The notes under the pieces: model-generated
Database searches by the model: none
What the model saw: only the letters and a program-made list of their open reading frames with translations
What the model was told of the DNA's origin: nothing
Source of the DNA: Labyrinthula sp. Ha
Lineage: Eukaryota > Sar > Bigyra > Labyrinthulida > Labyrinthulaceae
Length of the DNA: 64,000 nucleotides
Reading direction: 5' to 3'
Assembly: GCA_015227615.1 (NCBI GenBank)
Contig: JAALGZ010000078.1
Span: 1-64,000, forward strand
Position numbers and translations under genes: made by a program
Part shown: positions 1 through 13,553 of the stretch, piece by piece
How the letters are laid out: every line of letters begins with the position of its first letter
How positions within the stretch are numbered: position 1 is the stretch's first letter

Positions 1-1680
1 TAAAAGCGTACAACCAAGAAGTTGAAAGTTTGGAAGGCATCGGCAAGTTTGATGCTGTCCAGTTGCAATATGTTCCTGTTGGTGTGAAACCATTGCCATT
101 GAAAGAGCTGTTCACCATCAAAGACAGTGGGAAAAAGAAAGTTAGACTTGCAGTAAGAGGTGATCTAGAGAAATCTACTGACGAGGAAGACAGCTACGCC
201 CCAACAGGTCGTTTTGAGAATGTAAGGTTGTTGATCTCAGTTCCTGCATCGAAGGGTTGGAAGATCCGAAGTTTGGATGTAAAAAATGCTTACCCCTACG
301 GAAAGTCTGAGAAAGGGGCTTACTTAAGACTCCCTGCTGGACATCCTAAGAAAGATGGCAGCAACTGTTGGAGAACAACATCCTCAATCTACGGCCTTCG
401 AAGTTCACTGAGGAATTGAAATGTTTGCATTGATGAGTTTCTAAAAAAGCATGGGTTTGTCAATTGCCCTGTAGATCCATGTCTGTAAAAAGGAAAGAAA
501 ATTTTTTTGTGTTTGTTTGTGGATGACACCCTGCACATTGGAAAGAGTAATGTGGAGTTGGATGAGTTTGAGCAAAAGGGGGAACAATGATTTGGGGTAA
601 GAAAAGAGCTAAATCCAAGGATGTTTCTTGGACTCGAGTTGAACTACACTAGAGGAGGCATTCATGTTCATCAATGAATGAAGATTGAGAAAGCTGAAGC
701 GGTAGTTGATCTTGAGAAGAGGATTGTTAAAGTACCACTACAAGAGAACCTTAAGTTAGAAAATGCCTCAGGCAAATCACTAGCAGATCTTAGACCTTTT
801 CAATCTGTTCTAGGAAGCTTGGTGCACATCGCTTTAGGAACTAGACCTGACATTTGTTTTGCTGTTCATGCAATGAGTAGAAGAACTTCATGTGCTACGA
901 CGACTGGTTTGAAGCTGGTTAGACGTGTGATGAAGTACTTGGTAGACACAAATAACTTGAGCCTGTGTTACAAAGCAAATAGTAAGAACGCCCTAAAGCT
1001 TGAAATGGAGGTTGATGCATCATTTGCAATGGGACCTAAGAAGAAATCGGTTTACGGCTACTTGATCAAGGTTAACAATTCACCTATTTTGTACAGATCT
1101 AAGTTGGAACCACTAACAGCAATGTCATCAATGGAGGCAGAGTACATTAGAATTGCAGAAGTTACCAAACCACACAGGTACATCGCTAATGTTCTCGAGT
1201 TTCTTGGGTTGGAGTACACGAAGCCAATCAATGTTTACAATGACAACATGGGAGCAATCTTACTTGGAAACTCCAAAGGAAGTCTTGACAGAACCAAGCA
1301 CATTGACTTGTTGTTTCATGCTGTGCAAGAGTTGATTAACATGGGAAAGATTAATCTTAATTACAAAGACACTAATGAGTTACAGGCCGACATGTTTACC
1401 AAAGCATTGGGATATTCGAAGTTAAAGATTCACAGAGATGCTTTAATGAAGACATGTGCTAAAAAGAACAGTACAAAAGAAGAAGAGGATGTTGTGGTTA
1501 CTAGTGAGTAACTTGTAGTCCTCAGTACTATTGGATGTTCAAGAGAGAAAAACTAACTAACTAAGAATTTCTCTAGAAAACAAAAGGCTTACTACAACAG
1601 AATTAAACAGAACAATAAAAATTAACAAAAAATATGTGAAGAACCTAATGTTCTAAAAAACGAGGGATGTATATTCTTTC
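1..1680 (+). mobile_element. Broken Ty1/copia LTR retrotransposon, 3' part
   Basis: Fossil of a copia-type (Pseudoviridae-like) LTR retrotransposon, cut by the left edge of the window. The first 0.4 kb encodes the start of a copia reverse transcriptase (SLDVKNAY stretch, LRLPAGHP, SIYGLR). About 678-1511 encodes the end of the reverse transcriptase and the RNase H (SVLGSLVHIALGTRPDI, SSMEAEY, NDNMGAI, RTKHID, QADMFTKAL). A purine-rich stretch near 1655-1667 followed by TGTATATT may be the polypurine tract and the start of the 3' LTR; the LTR end was not found because no second copy is visible. The element is broken, with a few interruptions in the part seen. The long open RNase H region suggests a moderate rather than very old age. 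Family assignment is confident; the right boundary is an estimate. Confidence 0.88.
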
Positions 1681-4600
1681 TAATCGAAGTTTTAGCTTCA
1701 ATAATCTGAACAAAATTAGAGAATAATAGATAAAGTTTGAAGGACTGTCTCTGCTAGATTTATTGTACAAAGACAAGAAGTTGTGAATTTCAAGGTACTA
1801 ACTTTTTATGGATAATTATAGAGAAGAAAATAGTTTTAAAACGAAATGGAAGCCTCGCACGAAACAATCTCTTTGTGGTCTTATAATGCTGAAGTGATTT
1901 TATAGTGAACTACGTTTTATGGAACATTTATTGTAATTGCCGAATTGTTGAGAATGAGTGTCACAGTAGTGTCTCGATTGCATAGCCCTGCTAAAGTTGA
2001 ATTATGAGTGTTCCGTAGCACGGTACTGTTATTACCGGTTTGAGTAGAGTATTAATTAGAAAAGAGTGAAAAATAAAGAAGAGATTTTTATAAGTGAAAT
2101 TTAGCAATAAATGAGTATTAAAGTATTGTGCGACGAGAATTTATATATTAATGACAACGTGCTTACTATAAGGCCCAATATAATAAAAGTGTTACAAGTT
2201 ATATTTATTGTTGCCATAAGTCGAGTTAATTTAGCCATTCTTAATAATATTTACAAGAATACCTTTATTTCACTATTCCTATGTTTCCGCTAATAGTATC
2301 TTAAGAAGAGATTCGGTTATACCTTTTAAAAACTGAGAAAGAGAATTGTCTTCTAGAATACTGCAAGTATTAAAACTAAAATATGAAACTGAGAAATATA
2401 TGCTGGAGTAATTATATGTTCAGTTTTTCTTTATTTTTTTCATTCTATTAAAATTTAAGTTGTTTAAGCGGCGATAATAATACCTAGGATAAAAATAAAA
2501 TAAGAAAAGACTCAGGTTGCTTACATTTGGGAATTTTTCAAACCAAACAGAGATTATATATTCCAAAAAATTTAAAGGACAGAAGTGAAAACAAAGGACT
2601 AAAAAAAGACATATGAATACATCAATCTAGTTAACTCTTCACGTACATTCACTTTTTAACAAACTCTTCTGCTTCTATTTTAAACCTTTGACCTTCAACT
2701 GGGTTTTAATCCTCATCATTTGACCTCTGAATTCGTAAGAGATAAATTTTAGTCATTGAATGATGAAATCTCTTCTTTAATTTCCTTTATGAAATTGTTG
2801 TTTGGTTGAAGGGGGGGGGGGTTAAATGGCATTTTTTTAATCTCAGACTTCTATTGACAAATATGGCTGTGGTAATACAAGACTGTGTTATTTTTAAAGC
2901 TCGCAGAGTTGAAAATAGGGTTTTTTGGCGAAAATATTTACCCCAGTACAACCACGGTGTAACAATAAGGATAAGTTACGGCAATTACGCACTACACCAA
3001 TGTTTATCCTCAGGTAATGAGAAGTTCCTTGCTTTTGGATGATTCATGAAACTCGAAATTTTTCTTTGGAACAAAGCCAAAACAAGAAAATTTAGTTGGA
3101 AAGTGAAAGAACATTTCTTTTACCAACACTGAAAAAGAGCTTAAATTATTTAAAGAAAATTTCTAAGATTAAAAACCCCATTTACTTAAATGTACTTAGA
3201 ATCTTGTGCTTTTTTGTTTTGAAAGCTTTCTTGAATTTACATTTGCGATTTGGTTTTATTACAACTAAGTTAAAGAAGTTAACTTACGTTAGCAGAAAAA
3301 CTGCGACTGTGGGAAAAGTCTTAATCCTTTCAATTTCTTAGTTTTCTATGTTCCATTCCTAACAAAATTTTAGATCTTTGCATCTAGAATTTACAAAGTA
3401 CTCTAAACTTTTATTGATCACATTTTCTGAAAAAAAGCAGGTGTAAGACATGTTAAGATTTTTTCACTCAAAGGATCAATACAATTTTATCCACTAACTC
3501 TCATTCATCCAAAGCAAAATAGGTCTCATATTTCACGATCTCCTTGCCACTGTACTCGAATTGGACATGTAAAACATCCTTTCTGAACTAAGAATACTTG
3601 TCTGGACAGCAAGTTGTTTACTTGTAAGCTTAGTCGGCGTTAGAAACATTTACTCATTGCTACAATTCTATTTGCGAAGAATCTCCAAACAAAATCCAGG
3701 TTAGTTTTCCCCACAATAATTTTCGCGCTCAATCGTAATATTTCAGTAGTCCTCAAAAAATTATCTAAGATTTTAAATCCCTGGTTTAGGCATGTAATAA
3801 TTCTTTTCACCGTTAACATTGAAACCGTTTGCTTAATTCAATATAGCTTTCAACAACCTCCATATTTTCCATGTATAAGATTCTAAAGTAAACTCAATAA
3901 CAATTTTCCTTTTCTCATTCATAAAGTGAATTTTCACCGTTGTAACTATGCCCTTTTATATTACGTCATCAGGGGTACCATAAACATTAACATCCGAGAA
4001 CTTCTTATTTTGACCCAAAATGTATTGAAAGAGATATAGAGAAACAAATTCGTGCTGCTTGTTCAACTCAACATTTCAATTGAATGTCCAAGCTGGGATA
4101 TTCTCCTCCATTGGTCAAGTAGTTTTGCAATTAGACTTGGAGCTATATCAACGAAGTGAAGGCAAAAGAGATAGTGCTAAATATAATGCACTAAAAGTAG
4201 AAAATATTTAAAAATTTTATTACTTCCCTAAGTCGCCCAAGAAAATGGGAAAGTTGATTATTTTACTGGATCATTTCTTAGCATGTGGTTCTAATGGGTT
4301 CAGAGTAATTAAATGTTCAGTATAAAAGAGCCAAAGAAAACCTCAAGATATAAGGAAGCAAGAACATTTTAGAGGTAGTTCAGCGATAATTTGCAAAAGA
4401 GCTATAAAAATTAAAATTAAATAGTCTATGCTCAATATTGGTATAGAATTTTTGTTATAAACCTAAGACAAGTGTATACAATATTTTGGAACAAAAAAAG
4501 GTACTTTCTTGCCTTAAATGTGTGAGCTAAGCGATAGCGTTAGGACCTTTTCCAAACACTTAAAGTTTATATCTTTTTTTTTATAATTCTCACATCTCTA

Positions 4601-7600
4601 TCAACTTTTATATGAATTCTTAACTACTTTAGCAGGGGCAAAAGCCAAAAACATATATTTTCTATAGGAAATTGTAATAATATGATAGAGATTTGTATAA
4701 TTAAAGTCAATAAAGACTTCAAACTTAATTATTACTTTTCTAAGCTACTGGAATTGATACTAGATAAGGCTAGAGTCAAATTTCTTGATGTTTGACCTAT
4801 TAGAAGCTCTGATTTTTCTATTTTATGGTTGAGTTTGGAGTAAAGTTGAATTAGGCCAAATAACTATTGTAGAGTTTAATGGGGAAGCTCTTGGAGTTTC
4901 CTCGAACAAAACTCGGATGAACCTTAAATCATATATATCTATGTGTGGCTTCCATTTATCAGGCTGTTTTCTTATTTGGTATCACCCATTCAAGAATATT
5001 TCACATTTAAGGGTATCCTTTTTCAGAGTTTCTGAGATCTTGGAGATTGGATACATTGTTAGGAAGTCTATACAAAATAGTTCAATTCTCAAACAAAGTT
5101 GTTTATAGACCTAAATTCACCCGTTCTTTCAACTGGTGAGATCTGTTTTGGCTCTAGACGTGTAATTCTTGAGGTATTACACGGATTGGAGTTTAGAAAA
5201 ACAGCATTTTAGCCCAATATCGACTTTTCTTAAAAAAAAATAAAAATATCTTAAAAAAATAGAATTAAAGGTTACAAGTCATTTTTTTAGTTTTTTGGGG
5301 CTATCTGGTGTCAAAATTTAGGGGATCATAGTAAAACTGAGTGATTTCGTATTTTCAGATGTGCAAATTTTCAACATTTGACTTTTTTGAGTGAAGTTTA
5401 GCTCAGTTGCGGTTTACTAGAGAAGAAAGATCCTGAGAAACGATTTGAGAAGTCAGGTATGACAAATCCTTAGGGCCTGAGATGAATCAGATAGTATATG
5501 GAGCTGTTCTTCATGGTGTTACGTTTGAATGTATGTTTCTTTAGAGATATGTAAGCTTTGTGAAAAGGACCTTTAAAATTAGCCTTTCTTAGGGTTTAAA
5601 GTACTCATCCTAACAAAATAACTTTAGAAAATACATGGTTGGAAAGCTCTTTTTAATGTGAAACACATTGTGGGTGATAATATTGTATTTGAGGAAGATT
5701 TTGAGACAAAACCTAGCAAATACTATATGCGTTATTTTCAGTAATCGTGTTTTTTTATACTTAATATTGTTTTAATTTTCTAAATTTTTATGTGAGTGAG
5801 TGCTACTCTTAGTTTACAATTTTTTTTGAACCTTGTATAAGGGTTGAAAAGGTATTGTTGATTATATGACCATTTTACTGCATTTTGGAAAAAATCGTTG
5901 ATATGGTTTAGAACACCCCGTAATAACAACAAATCATAAAACACCATTGTTTAATACAAGTTTGAAATTTAATTTAATAGGTATAAATGAGGCTTCATAA
6001 AGGTGGTGTAATCTTTTTTCTATAGTTTTGTCGATATGAAATAAATGAGCTAAATATTGGTGGTATTTGGTGTTTTAGATTAGAATATTTATTTCAAACC
6101 CTATATTATCTTGTGTATATGGGAAGATTTTCAAAATACCTTTGAGAATATATCTTTTTTTATAGCTTAAAAATTCAATGAATAATAAATTTTACAATTA
6201 TTTCACAAATATTGCAAAATACAGGTTAACCTAAAAGGGTTAGAATAGGAAAGTACGATAAACTGCTGATATTTTAAAAATCTAATAAGAAGTTGCTATA
6301 AATACAGCTTAGAAAATATGTCTTATAGGTTGCAATAATACTATGAATTAAAATTGGGTGAGATACATGAAGAACAGAATTAAAATGTGAAATTCGTGTG
6401 TATATGAGAAAGATCAAAATGCTAATTTTAACTGCGGCCTAAAGAGTGAAAGTAAAAAATAAGCTGTATAATATGGTAGAAACTAATTAACTGGGTATTT
6501 TAAGGTTTTATTTAGCGTAGAAATACAAAGTATTCACTAAGAAAATTACCTTTATTGAGGTAACTATTGATATACATTATTTTCCCCTTATTTTTGAATT
6601 TTAGAGCATGCACAAACAAATTTAACTTAATCAACCTTTTCTTATTAGAGTCTAGGAAAATTAAATCCCCTTCTAATTCTGTATCTTACATTTGTTATAA
6701 CCAAACTTGAGTTGAGATAGAGCCCTCTCTAGGATATGGTTATATGAGTATTCTCGAGACTCTCACTGTAGTTCTTATGCTTTTAATATTTAATTTAATC
6801 AAAAAGCCGCAACTTAGCAAAATGTGAAATTTAGAGGGTAAACTCTTTCGTATGGTATATTTTAGGTGTGGATCACCTTATTCTATGTTAGTATTTTACT
6901 GATTTATTTTGTTTAAGAGAATCTTTCAATCAATATATAAGCAAGAAATCTCGAATCGAAACAAGAAAAATATCAATTCTAAGACCTGAAATATTAAAAA
7001 ACCTTAACGTTGGAATATTTTAACTAGAGTTAGTTACGCATAAAAAAAATATCGTTTTTCACTAACATTACCACCATCGTTCCAACGATAGCGATACCTA
7101 TATAATCGTGTGTTAGAACTTGGAAACAGCGTAGGCAGTTTGAGTTATTTCTGCAAAATATGTCGCTATATCCTAATAAAGTAAATAATTAATGGAAAAA
7201 CAGGAAAATAACCCAGAATAGAGAAGTCTTATCCTGATATTGTGTTCTCCCTATCTACTATTTGTTGAGGAAACTCAGAATAGTAGTTCTAGCATTTTTC
7301 TCGAGTATGAAGAGTTCAACTCTTTATTAGTGATATTTGGACTTTCAACTCAAATGTTCATACTTGTTGTTTGGTTTCAAATTCTATTGAATTAAATTAT
7401 TTTAAGGGGAAAATACTGTTCAAACGAGGAAGTTCCAACGATATAGGTGTTGTTTTGTGAGACAGTGATTGAAATCTATAGTTTCTGCGGGAGTAAGCTT
7501 GTTCACCGGAATATATTTCACCAAACAGAGATATCTTTTGAATACAAATTTGGATTGATATGAAGGGAAATCGATTAGTGCCAATTGTATTATCTGATGG

Positions 7601-7876
7601 ACGTCTGTTGCTCTAAGATATATCTACCTTTTACCAGAGATGTCAAAATTTCTAGAAATAGGGGGGAGGGTACATCGTTTTCCAGGAATATAATCCTTAG
7701 TTCCCGATACATGATATACCAATATTGGATTATTTCCATTCTCATCTTCCTTTTATGCAATATTCTATTATCACTTTTCTTATCAATTGCAATGGGTTTC
7801 AATGTCTTGGTCAACTTGTTAATGCTCTATACCATCATGAAGCTTCTGACACTGCTCATGGTTTCATTTGAACGCG
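1512..7876. other. Gene-poor AT-rich stretch
   Basis: Apart from the probable LTR start just after the copia coding region, I see no gene here. Open frames are short, T- or A-rich and without recognisable motifs. The stretch holds a G homopolymer at 2811-2821. Confidence 0.6.
2811..2821 (+). repeat. Run of 11 G
   Basis: Eleven consecutive G residues inside AT-rich noncoding DNA. Its length may be unstable or a sequencing artefact. Confidence 0.9.
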
Positions 7877-8173
7877 TTATTCTGCACTAGAAATTATCAA
7901 ACGATTCGAATCAAAATATTTCTTCGTATATAAAGTTCCTTGAAAAAAATCAACGATTAAGACTCCCAGTAATCTTGAATGACTTTCTATTTGTACCTGT
8001 GGCATGTTAGATGTGGTTCCCAATTTCAATGCTAAGAAGGAGATAACGGTGTTGGCAACAACCATCGCCTGCATCTGGACGCTCTGCGGGATATAATTCT
8101 TTAATTTTTTCTTCAACGACATTCTCCAAGCTAAGGAATCCTGTTTCTCCACCTCAAATGCGTGAGATGAAAC
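7877..8173 (-). other. Candidate short exon or gene remnant
   Basis: Minus-strand open frame of about 90-100 codons whose middle part (about 7990-8150) is more GC-rich than its surroundings and uses C/G-ending codons (ATC CCG CAG AGC GTC). It contains MSLKKKLKNYIPQSVQMQ followed by a hydrophobic stretch, AMVVANTVISFLAL, which could be one membrane helix. A first ATG lies at 8122. I recognise no family. It may be one exon of a small membrane protein, a relic, or chance. No typical 27-30-nt intron was found to extend it convincingly. Confidence 0.22.
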
Positions 8174-11100
8174 AAGTATTTAATATACAAATGTGATGTA
8201 ACTCTAAATTTGTTTGTTGTCAATACTTTTGTTCTTTCAAGCTGTGTAATAGAACTTTCTGCAGTCACTTCCAAAATACATGGTTCTACTTCTGCAATTA
8301 TCTCTTATAGGATTTATTGCTTTTTGTACCACCTGTAAATCTCAGTTATATTTACCATTTCAAAGTAAGCTATACATGTTTTCTGTTACTGCAGATCTAA
8401 AGGCGCTAAAAAGAAGCAGTACACATAAAAAACATCTGAAATAGATATTCACAAAAACCTAAGTTATTATGGATTATAATTTTGTCTTCGCGCCTACGTA
8501 AATTTTATTTATCAAATCTGTGTACAAATTTTGAGCTCTTCTTTCCTTCAAGTATTATTGCAGTTTCGGAGAATAGAAACAGCCCACAGAAACACCTTCT
8601 CTTGCATCATTTACCTTTTCTATATAGAGAAAAATAATAGTTAAGCCGGTATACCTGACATAATTGAATGTTCTATTGATACAATCGGTGGCTTCAACTG
8701 CATCATATCCGTTGAGCTCTTAACTATAAAAAGTGATCGGTAATGACCATCAAGAGAAATTTAAGGCTCGAATGCAATCTTTTACCTCGAGTTATTCTAC
8801 TGCTCTGCCCACGATATATTCGCTATTAATAAATGTAGACCAACTCAGGCGGCAGCTAACATCATGAATACAAGGCTGACATTGTATTTCCTTGACTAAT
8901 ATGTAAGATCTTGCATTCACTAGGTTAGCTACATTGAAATTGAAGTTAGGAGGCTTTGAAAAAACTGCCTTTTAAATGAACCAATTAATGTTTGATTGGT
9001 AAAGATTTCTTACTTACTTCATTGAGTTTTTCTTTTCTTCTTAATTGATTAACTAGGTATGGTTAACGGTTATCAAGCATGTTCTCTTGACGTGAAGACT
9101 CTAAGTGCCCATGTTTCTAGGTTGATATTGCACATATTGAGTTGTAGCAAATAACTTAGATTGACATGTGATGGCAAACTTTTTACAAAATTAATCGCAA
9201 AACTGAATATAAAATAAAGAAAAATATCTCTAGAGCTAAGAATTTGTACATCTTCTCTTTTTGCGTGGTAAATATTTAGAGATTTCCTCCATTGTTAGAT
9301 CCTAAGAGTACAACTCTTCAACTTCTAAATAACGGTGCCAATGGAGAGCTTAAAAGGAATATATATATATATATATCGGAATATTTTTGTTTTAAGATAA
9401 CTTTTATATGTCTCCAAGTTTTTTTTTGAAATACAGGTTATATGGTCATAGTCTTTGCAGTTCTGAAAAGAGGGTTTAGCTTAAGAGTGGTCAGCAAGCT
9501 ATAACCTTTTCTTAATAAGGAAGATAGTGACAAAACATTGAATAATCTAATGTAGGGTATAGTGCACATAAGTTTGTGAGCACAAAGTGGCAAACACAAG
9601 TTTTTTAATACAAGTAACTTTATTGCAGACTAAGATAAAGGTTAATTTGTTCCAAATTAGAGCAATATATTGTTGATAACATGTCTTCTGCTCAAAAAAT
9701 ATACCCGGATCTACTATGTAACTCAATAGATTTCTTTTGGTCTATCCGGGCAACTTATTATCTTTCAACACCGTTTTATTTTACTACTTTTCATCCCACT
9801 GGAATCAGTAATGTCTGTCAGCTCCACAGCCTTAGTATGTAAAAAAATACTACTATCATTTAGGGAAATTACACAGCAATTATTAGGAAAATTTTATGGA
9901 TTCGGTTTCAGTATTAGTGTTATTGCTGCATAAATGCTCTACAAGAATATAACGAGGTTGGTATTGAAGTTCTGTTTTGTGTTTAAAGCTGTAGATAGTT
10001 CAGTTTTTAACAGGGTCTTGCTATAAGAAATACAATTAAATGGCTAAAACAATTATAATGCTATCACAATACCCTTAAACCGGGACTTAAGTATGGACTT
10101 TTAACACCAACACCCACATGGGAAATTATTTGTCGTTTTTCGTGCATGGGTTTTGGACATCCTGCGGCGCTGTCACATAATTACCATCCTAAGGATTGTG
10201 TAGCAATGACTTATAGAGAATTGCCTACTTTCGAGTTCACTACAATACGTAATAAACGCTTAAGAATAGAAAATAACCGTAATAATAATCTTTGTTTTAA
10301 GATGTTAACTTCGAAAAAATAGAACATAAAGCTAGAAATACGTTAATAGGGTTATGACATTGAATAAGGATACCTTTCAAAAATTTTCATTTTCAATTGT
10401 AGAAAAAGATGTAAGTTTACATAATAGTAACGAAAGGTTGGGTTTCATATCTTGGAAGATGTCAGGAATGGAACCTGCAATGGAGCAAATATTATACTAT
10501 ACAAAATTAAGCTCAACTTCAGGGCTTTAGAGCTAGGGTCATATGATACAGATGTATAGTAAGAGATTTGAAATGTGTAAGTTTCTTCTGGTCTTGTTCC
10601 ATCAAAAAAAAGAACTCTATACCAATAAGTCCTGCGGAAGCACTACCATTTTTTTGCGGAAAAATTACTAACCACGTGTAGCAAGAAGTTTGGATTGCAT
10701 TGGGTCAACTTTGTTTCACAAGTTCATCATAGTTTTGTCTTCTACGACCGTAAATCATCATAATAACTTGCTTTGATCCCATATGTGTACTTTCTGCTAA
10801 TAAGATATTTTGTCAGCCTTTTACGTTTTGAAACAAAAATATCCAAGTTTCATATGACTCAAGTTCTGGTTAACAACAATTTGGGTGATTTTGTTATGTG
10901 CTACATATTTTGTTAAAGTACTATGTTGCATGTTATTTAGCTTAGCATATAACGAGCTTGCATTTTCTATCAATAGATGTTCAAATATGCTCGATATAAA
11001 GAACTTTATTTAAATCTTTCTCATGGGATTAGCCTCGTATAGTGGCTAGTTTTCATAACGTCGACCTTAAAAATATTTTCTATCGAGTTCAATTGCTTTG

Positions 11101-13280
11101 GTAGAATCAAAGGTGAATATCTTCAAACCACACTAATACACGCCTACCGTAGAGATGGTACCAACCCATGATTATGGGTTGAATTTTACGCGAGTATTTC
11201 GGCTTCGTGCCTTCTAATTATTGCATATATCATCATCGATAATTTGCCACCGCTAGGTTTCGTAACAAACTTCACCCAAAACCCAACCTAGAACAACAAA
11301 GAAGATTATATAGCTGTTAATAGCTACTAGGTACTTGAGGCAAACATTTGAATTGAACCTTGAGTATATTTAGGCAAGCAATCCCGTAAAGTACAAGTAA
11401 TGTTCTTACCTAATGTTCGGGATACTTTATAATCTCAAGCATTATAGCATCTTAAGGAGGAGATCGTAGTTCTAATAATAAAAGAATAGTTGGGCATAAT
11501 TAGCAGTGAAAAAATAGCTAATAAAAATTGAGTTCAAAATAACCATAGCTTTTGAAAGAATGAAGGTTCAGCTTTCACGTATGAACAAGATCATGGAAAC
11601 GAGAAACGTATTTTTTTCAGAAATATGTTGCATTTTGTTACTAGAAACATTAAGCAGTGCCATCCCACATAAGTTAAAAGATTAATATTGTGGCAACTTG
11701 CCTAATGAGTTAGACAGTATTGAACTGTCTCATCTCTTGATGAATCTGAAACATCCAGGTATATTCATTTTTGATTCTGATTTAAAGCTGACAAGTAAGA
11801 TGTTACGAAGAGGTGCAATGAAAAAACTTACATATCTTCTGTAAATATTTGAGTATTTACTAGCTTTATTTTGCTCATTTTAAATTGAATTGGATTAGTC
11901 TTTTTTTATTTTTGCAGGATATGCATTCTATCATGACTTTCTGTACCATATTTAGAGTAGCTTCAGGGAGACTACCAACTATCAAAAAATTGTACCTCAA
12001 ACATGTAGAGGCAAAGAAGCGCCTGTTTCAATGTGAAGTATCGATCTTTCAACTTGCATTTTCAATCCAAACAAAATAAAAAGCAGCTGTCTCACAATGT
12101 TGAGAGTAATTACTACTGAATCTAGGAAATAAACCCATAAAGGTAACATCTCATTTATTAATATGAACTAAGAACATTAACGCTAACTCTAGTTGAGTGT
12201 TCAAATTACAATGGATAAAAAATACAAGAATATTAAATGTTCCATTCTTTATACCAGAATTTTTAATGTTTGAACAGACATATCTATGTACCTCTAATCT
12301 ATCCAGGTATTTAAATTGTTAACTTTTCTATGGCTATTAGCAAAGTTTATATTGATATTGCATATAAGAGCGATGGCACTTATAGCTGTTTTGCAACTGA
12401 AACCGGTTTATTATAAAAGATCATACATTTTCGCATCAAATAGTATTTACAATGATTGTATAGACCCTTACTCATAAATGACGGCAACTATTCAATACAC
12501 CTTTAAGCTCTTAATACAGTGACGGTTGCTAAATTTTATCCTAAAGCTTATAGAGAACTCATAGTTGCAGAGATACTAAAAAACAGAAATCACTAACCAG
12601 CAGATAATATATGCATAGATTCGTTTTTTTAGAATTGCGAACCGATTATCCTCATTTTTGGACAGCTATTAGTGCAATTCTTTTTGCCAGTTAAGCGAAA
12701 ACAAGGAATGTTGCTCAGGAAGAAACCTCAAAATTCAGATGTAATCTTCAAAAATTTTACGTTTTGGTATTTTTTTAGAATTTTGATACTACTCAAATAA
12801 TGGTTGTTTTTGCAAGTTTGAATGACTCAAATGATATTAGGTCCACACGACCCATTGTCCAGATATTTAATCTTCCTAGAAACCTAAATTATTAATTACA
12901 CTGAATCTCAAAGCTTACGTATTTGGCAAAGAAACTAGAAAAAACCTATGGTAAAATATTTTATTTTTGAACGCCAATTACTCGTTGTCATTGCTCCATT
13001 TCATTCAGCATTTTTACTTACCAGTGAAAACAGGAAAGTGGTGCAAACATAAAATGGAGCAGGAAGAGAAATGTTTGGATGAAGTTTAATATTTAGATTT
13101 TACTCAATCCCGTTCAGTTAACTTTCTAACTCCGTATTGATATAAATCAAACGTTAAAGTTATGAATGTGGAGTCACTGTTCAAATGGGCTAGATACTGT
13201 TTGGTCTTTAACATGAAATTCACTATAATCATCACCTAGCTACTATTTATGTTAAGAACAAATTAATCCCAACTACCTAA
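8174..13280. other. Gene-poor AT-rich stretch
   Basis: No supported gene. It contains an (AT)9 microsatellite at 9359-9376. Short open frames here lack motifs and are best explained by chance. Confidence 0.6.
9359..9376. repeat. (AT)9 microsatellite
   Basis: Nine perfect AT dinucleotides in noncoding DNA. Confidence 0.9.
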
Positions 13281-13553
13281 GCAGCTTACATCAAGATATT
13301 CAACTCCATCCGTAAATCTGAAACTGCTGAACTTAACATACTTGAACTACTTGCCCTAAATAAGTCAGAGAAATTAAAGTATTATAAGGAAGGAATAAGC
13401 TCGGTTGGAGAAGAAGCTTACCCTATTTTTATGCTTTACATAGTTATTGCTTACTATTTACTTCCTCTTAGTCTTCCTGTTAGAATGCTAAAAAGGCAAA
13501 TATCTTCTTGGTTCCACCAGTATTTTGAAACGCTGATTACCAAGCACGGGAAG
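13281..13553 (+). other. Candidate internal exon without start codon
   Basis: 91-codon plus-strand open frame with protein-like composition (KIFNSIRKSETAELNILELL, then a hydrophobic stretch, then SSWFHQYFETLITKHGK). The first ATG is only at 13431. The frame is preceded by CTAAG, a possible acceptor at 13277-13281, and ends at GTAACT, a possible donor from 13553, so it could be an internal exon. No partner exon or family was recognised. It may equally be a relic or a chance frame. Confidence 0.2.

Noticed and set aside
7585-7890. 101-codon hydrophobic plus-strand frame
   Set aside because: T-rich, no motif, overlaps an opposite-strand frame; typical chance frame in this composition.
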